Shown piece after piece: positions 5,769 through 8,683 of a stretch of DNA of 8,683 nucleotides. A model generated the notes under the pieces. That model saw nothing but the letters and a program-made list of their open reading frames with translations. It was not told where the DNA came from and did no database searches. The first letter of the stretch is position 1; every line of letters begins with the position of its first letter. This stretch comes from Candidatus Hecatellales archaeon B24. GTDB taxonomy: Archaea; Thermoproteota; Bathyarchaeia; Hecatellales; Hecatellaceae. Where the stretch lies: NCBI GenBank assembly GCA_001593855.1, contig LUCC01000036.1:1-8683 (forward strand). The letters run 5' to 3'. Made by a program: the position numbers and the translations under genes.

Positions 5769-7036
5769 AGCGCCACCACAGCCTGAACAGCTGAAAAGCA
5801 GTCTCCTAAACCCGTTAAAACCTTGGGGTTAGAGTTCCAGTAGGCTGGAACGGCTACCAAGCTTAAGCCTTCAGCCTTCTCGGCTCTAGCCTTAACCCCG
5901 CATCTTGGAAGCCTTTCAACCTTTCCGAAATTGTCTGGGAGGCTTCCCCCCATGGTTAGGGCTGCCGCAGCCTTACAAGCTGAAGTTAAAGCCCTAAACT
6001 CGACTTCAGGCTCAAGCTTTGAGCAGGCTAGGGTAAACCTCGAAGTGTGAATGCAAACTCTCTCAAGCCCGTAGGCTTTCAAGGCTTTAAAGCCAGCCTG
6101 GGCGAGGTCTTCAAGGCTTCCTGAAGCTGCTTCAAGATACTTCATGCTCTCCCTCTCGTTTAACCCCCAAGAGTCTACGCATCCTCCATCAGCCAGCCTT
6201 TCCATAGCATACTTCATAGATTCGCTGCATCCCTCTCCGAACTCTAGGTGCACCTTAGGTCTCCTACGGTCTTCAAGCTCATCTGCCAGAAAGTCTGTTC
6301 GCTCCTTACGGTTTGGAAGCAACAGGTGTGCGTAGGCGAAGACCAGCAGGTCTGTGTGGGCGGAGTTAAGGGCGAACCCTAGGAACTCCTCGTCGAACCA
6401 TCCTTCAGAACTCATTCTATCCCATGAGAGGATAAGCCTTCCCGTCTCTTCTATGCCAAGCCCAGGGCTGGCGGTGAACTCGAAGGATAAATGGTCGTAT
6501 TCAGGGTCTTCAGGCCTAACAGCCTCCGACGGAACTCTGAACCTGCCCTTATGGGCAACCTTGAAGGTTGGAGAGGAATACATGATAGCTCGGGGCCTGC
6601 AAGGATAGGAAACCAGAGGTCTAACCCCAAGCTCCAGCAGGGCTTTACCCATGTGGAAGCCGTTTCCCCCAAGCCTCCTCTCAATCTTCCAGGCGAAAAG
6701 CTTCTTAAGCCTACGGTAAAGCTCTTCAGAAATCAGATGTTCCCCTCCCCCCTTCTTAACAGCCTCCACAAGCAGGTATGCGGCTTCCCCCTCATCCTCA
6801 AGGGTTGAAGCCCTAGGAGGGCGTGTGGAGGAGGCCTCAGCCCAGGCTAAAACCTCTTCGTCCACCCTTAAAGTGGAATCCCAGTTCACGTATAAGCCCG
6901 TAGCAACCCTTACCCTAACAGGCAAAAAAGCTTCCTCTAAGGCTTGCTGAACCATCAAGGCTGGGTCCCGGCAAAGAAAGGTAGCAGCAGGCAAACTTAA
7001 AAATTTGCCTGCCTTCTCCAGAAGCTTGAAAAGCAT
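5759..7036 (-). CDS. ADP-dependent phosphofructokinase/glucokinase family protein (divergent)
   Basis: Archaeal ADP-dependent kinases phosphorylate glucose or fructose 6-phosphate using ADP in the modified Embden-Meyerhof pathway. This 425-residue protein is divergent but carries all the landmarks I know for the family: YVNWD (residues 49-53, sugar-site Asp), LGGNGFHMGKALLELGV (122-138), the HxE motif HLE (263-265), the NxxE motif NERE in WGLNERE (293-296), IHTSRF (329-334) and the C-terminal GLGD (409-412), whose Asp is the expected catalytic base. After GLGD the family usually has TIS; here it is CFS. Substrate cannot be called: glucose, fructose 6-phosphate or another sugar/nucleoside are all possible. 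The start is ATG 7036 with no ribosome site (CCTAAAAA precedes it), so the transcript may be leaderless. It is first in the operon and overlaps the next gene. Family call good, substrate unknown. Confidence 0.83.
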   Translation of the reverse strand: MLFKLLEKAGKFLSLPAATFLCRDPALMVQQALEEAFLPVRVRVATGLYVNWDSTLRVDEEVLAWAEASSTRPPRASTLEDEGEAAYLLVEAVKKGGGEHLISEELYRRLKKLFAWKIERRLGGNGFHMGKALLELGVRPLVSYPCRPRAIMYSSPTFKVAHKGRFRVPSEAVRPEDPEYDHLSFEFTASPGLGIEETGRLILSWDRMSSEGWFDEEFLGFALNSAHTDLLVFAYAHLLLPNRKERTDFLADELEDRRRPKVHLEFGEGCSESMKYAMERLADGGCVDSWGLNERESMKYLEAASGSLEDLAQAGFKALKAYGLERVCIHTSRFTLACSKLEPEVEFRALTSACKAAAALTMGGSLPDNFGKVERLPRCGVKARAEKAEGLSLVAVPAYWNSNPKVLTGLGDCFSAVQAVVALCR

Positions 7037-7071
7037 TTTTTAGGATGGCTTACGGGTTAATGTTAGCTTCA

Positions 7072-7077
7072 GAGGTG
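7072..7077 (+). promoter_or_regulatory. Ribosome binding site deciding the DUF2148 start
   Basis: GAGGTG lies six bases before ATG 7084. No comparable site precedes the upstream in-frame ATGs at 7045 and 7060, so 7084 is preferred. Confidence 0.6.
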
Positions 7078-7083
7078 GGAAAG

Positions 7084-7635
7084 ATGCCTGTTGAGCATGG
7101 TGAAAAATTTGAAAGAGAGTCCGTCATAGATGTTGGAAGGCTTATGATGGTTTCCGCTAGGACAGCGCCGAAGTCAGGCGGGCAGGACGACATCCTAGTG
7201 TCGCTGGTCTACGGGGAGGAGAAGGACAGGCTTGCCGTGGAAATGGAGAAGCTTGCCGGCGAGAGAGGTGAAAAATGGGTTAGAGACGCTTCAAACGTGA
7301 AGAACTCTGACGCCGTAGTCTTGATAGGGGTGCGTGGAACGAAGAGTATGGGGCTTTCCTGCGGGGCCTGCGGCTACCCGACCTGCGAAGCCTTCAACAA
7401 GGCTGAAAAAAAGCTTGGAGGAGACTTCAGAGGCCCTCTATGCCAGTTCAAGGTTTTAGACCTGGGAATAGCCTTAAGTTCAGCTGTTAAAACAGCCAGC
7501 CTCCTAAACGTCGACAACAGGATAATGTACAGAATCGGAGCCGCGGCCATGAGGCTTAAAATGCTTCCAGAAGCCGACGTAATCATGGGTATCCCTCTCT
7601 CAGCCAGAGGAAAAAACATCTACTTCGACCGTTAA
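7084..7635 (+). CDS. DUF2148 ferredoxin-like iron-sulfur protein
   Basis: This is a 183-residue protein of the DUF2148 family, common in anaerobic archaea and bacteria and of unknown precise function. Numbering from ATG 7084, the N-terminus has the family form ERESVIDVGRLMMVSARTAPKSGG, followed by DAVVLIGVRGTKSMG. The cysteines form CGACGYPTC (Cys93, 96, 101) with a fourth at Cys120 (GPLCQF), the pattern for one 4Fe-4S cluster. The protein closes with ADVIMGIPLSARGKNIYFDR, also typical. An electron-transfer or redox-sensing role is inferred from the cluster only. The frame stays open back to ATG 7045, which would give 196 residues, but GAGGTG just before 7084 and the family N-terminus favour the shorter form. 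It is divergent from the kinase gene with under 50 bp between start codons, so promoter elements must overlap coding sequence. Confidence 0.9.
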   Translation: MPVEHGEKFERESVIDVGRLMMVSARTAPKSGGQDDILVSLVYGEEKDRLAVEMEKLAGERGEKWVRDASNVKNSDAVVLIGVRGTKSMGLSCGACGYPTCEAFNKAEKKLGGDFRGPLCQFKVLDLGIALSSAVKTASLLNVDNRIMYRIGAAAMRLKMLPEADVIMGIPLSARGKNIYFDR

Positions 7636-7667
7636 GCCTTAAAGCAAGTCTTCACCGGCCTACCTCC

Positions 7668-7735
7668 TTTTTCCTACTTGCAACTGCCGGAATTTTTCTA
7701 TGCTGAATGCTTGCCTTGGCGGGGCTTTTCTTTTT
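7668..7735 (+). terminator. T-rich tracts, probable archaeal terminator region
   Basis: Three pyrimidine/T runs (TTTTT at 7668-7672, TTTTT at 7693-7697, CTTTTCTTTTT at 7725-7735) lie within 100 bp after the DUF2148 stop. Archaeal RNA polymerase stops at such runs without needing a hairpin. I see no strong stem next to them. Confidence 0.4.
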
Positions 7736-7746
7736 GGGCGGAAACG

Positions 7747-7772
7747 TTAAATAACCTGTTAATAATTAAAAT
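7747..7772 (+). promoter_or_regulatory. Probable TATA-type promoter of the mmsA-like gene
   Basis: Two AT-rich elements, TTAAATAA (7747-7754) and GTTAATAATTAAAA (7759-7772), are the only TATA-like sequences in the 176-bp spacer. Either would start transcription about 15-40 bp before the gene's ATG. I cannot choose between them. Confidence 0.4.
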
Positions 7773-7794
7773 ACTATCTCCATAAACTGTAGAA

Positions 7795-7800
7795 AAGGAG
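7795..7800 (+). promoter_or_regulatory. Shine-Dalgarno site with unusual spacing, mmsA-like gene
   Basis: AAGGAG is the only strong site before the gene. It is 11 bases from the true ATG (7812) and four from an out-of-frame ATG (7805) that opens a 25-codon frame ending inside the gene. Confidence 0.45.
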
Positions 7801-7811
7801 TTGGATGGTTT

Positions 7812-8683
7812 ATGGCTATTTTGGAAGAACCCATAAAAGAGGTAGTAACCATAAAAAACTACGTTGGCGGGGAATGGGTTGAATCCAAGTCTGAGAAAAT
7901 CTTAGACGTTGTGAACCCAGCTACCCAAAAAGTACTGGCGAAGGTTCCTGTGTCAACTCGTGAGGAAATAGATGAAGCGGTGAAAATGGCTTGGGAAGCT
8001 TTCCCTAGGTGGAGAGAAACACCACCACTTGCTAGGGCTAGGCTTCTTTTTAGGCTGAAGGAGCTCTTAGAAGAAAACTTTGAAATGCTTAGTAGGGTTC
8101 AAACTATGGAGCATGGGAAAACCATTGATGAGTCCAGAGGTGAGACGAGGCGTGGAATCGAAAATGTCGAAGTGGCTACAGGCATTCCCTCTCTCATGAT
8201 GGGTTACATGTTAGAGGATATCGCCGTTGGTATGGACGAGTTCGCCTATAAACAACCTATAGGAGTCTTTGGAATCATAGGGCCTTTCAACTTCCCATTC
8301 ATGGTTCCACTCTGGTTTGCACCGTACGCTGTAGCCACTGGAAACTGTATAATCATAAAGCCTTCAAGCGAAGATCCCATAAGCCAAATGAAGATTGCAG
8401 AACTGGCGGAAGAGGCAGGTTTCCCACCGGGCGTATGGAATGTGGTTAATGGAGGAAGAGATGTTGTAGCAGGCATGCTGGAACATCCAGACATCAATGG
8501 GATATGCTTCGTAGGTTCAACTCCAACTGGAAGAGATGTTATTTACAAGAGGTGCGGTGAAACTGGTAAGAGGGTTATCGCTCAATGTGGAGCAAAAAAC
8601 TTTCTATTGGTAATGCCTGATGCCGTACTAGATAGGACCATAGCAGCTTGTATGACGTCATTTTTCGGTAACACTGGTCAACG
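7812..8683 (+). CDS. mmsA: Methylmalonate-semialdehyde dehydrogenase (CoA-acylating), 3'-truncated by window edge
   Basis: This enzyme family oxidises methylmalonate or malonate semialdehyde with NAD+ and CoA, giving propionyl- or acetyl-CoA in valine, pyrimidine or beta-alanine breakdown. There are 290 codons before the edge. Matching segments are YVGGEWVESKS near the N-terminus, VQTMEHGKTIDESRGETRRGIENVEVA, the MmsA-type SLMMGYMLEDIAVGMDEF, GPFNFPFMVPLWFAPYAVATGNCIIIKPS (cofactor region), FPPGVWNVVNGG, FVGSTPTGRDV, and CGAKNFLLVMPDA. The sequence stops at FFGNTGQR, just before the expected catalytic Cys of GQRC, so activity cannot be confirmed. AAGGAG at 7795-7800 is 11 bases from this ATG, but only four from an out-of-frame ATG at 7805. 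By eye, composition is somewhat more A/T-rich than in the genes to the left, and the AGGCTT/AAGCCT word is rarer (two copies). MmsA fits better than general aldehyde dehydrogenases. Confidence 0.9.
   Translation, partial: MAILEEPIKEVVTIKNYVGGEWVESKSEKILDVVNPATQKVLAKVPVSTREEIDEAVKMAWEAFPRWRETPPLARARLLFRLKELLEENFEMLSRVQTMEHGKTIDESRGETRRGIENVEVATGIPSLMMGYMLEDIAVGMDEFAYKQPIGVFGIIGPFNFPFMVPLWFAPYAVATGNCIIIKPSSEDPISQMKIAELAEEAGFPPGVWNVVNGGRDVVAGMLEHPDINGICFVGSTPTGRDVIYKRCGETGKRVIAQCGAKNFLLVMPDAVLDRTIAACMTSFFGNTGQ

Noticed and set aside
7045..7083. Thirteen extra N-terminal residues on the DUF2148 protein from ATG 7045
   Set aside because: GAGGTG stands right before ATG 7084 and family members begin near there.

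Overview
The window looks like a piece of an archaeal genome. The evidence is an archaeal-type dUTPase, an ADP-dependent sugar kinase relative, a Mut7-C/DUF82 protein, an AMMECR1 protein, a DUF2148 ferredoxin-like protein, frequent TTG starts, a TATA-like promoter element and GGAG/GAGGTG-type ribosome sites. A [NiFe]-hydrogenase maturation protease suggests an anaerobe. An uncultured TACK-type archaeon such as Bathyarchaeia is my best guess, but this is a low-confidence inference from protein flavour only.

Layout, left to right: (1) the 3'-truncated hydrogenase maturation protease (1-393, minus), divergent from a small unrecognised helical protein (441-674, plus). (2) A minus-strand pair, a membrane-anchored Ig-like/CARDB-like surface protein (2038-1208) followed by a dUTPase (1180-671); the dUTPase stop overlaps the small protein's stop. 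(3) A 253-bp divergent intergenic region with a perfect 20-bp palindrome centred on a TATA-like core. (4) A ThiI/THUMP protein on plus (2292-3431) whose ATP-binding PP-loop and catalytic cysteines are gone. (5) A tight four-gene minus-strand operon (7036-3428): ADP-dependent kinase family, Mut7-C RNase-like, AMMECR1, MurG-like glycosyltransferase. (6) A divergent DUF2148 iron-sulfur protein on plus (most likely 7084-7635), a T-rich spacer, and the first 290 codons of a CoA-acylating methylmalonate-semialdehyde dehydrogenase (7812 to the right edge).

The genes are mostly housekeeping: nucleotide-pool cleansing, sugar phosphorylation, RNA metabolism, glycosylation, hydrogenase maturation and acyl-CoA metabolism. 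I see no mobile element, CRISPR array, rRNA or tRNA. The points most worth a second look are the ThiI-like protein that keeps its THUMP/RNA-binding half but has lost catalytic signatures, the dUTPase that lacks about three residues at a normally invariant active-site turn, the palindromic promoter, and a roughly 12-fold excess of the hexamer AGGCTT/AAGCCT across the window.
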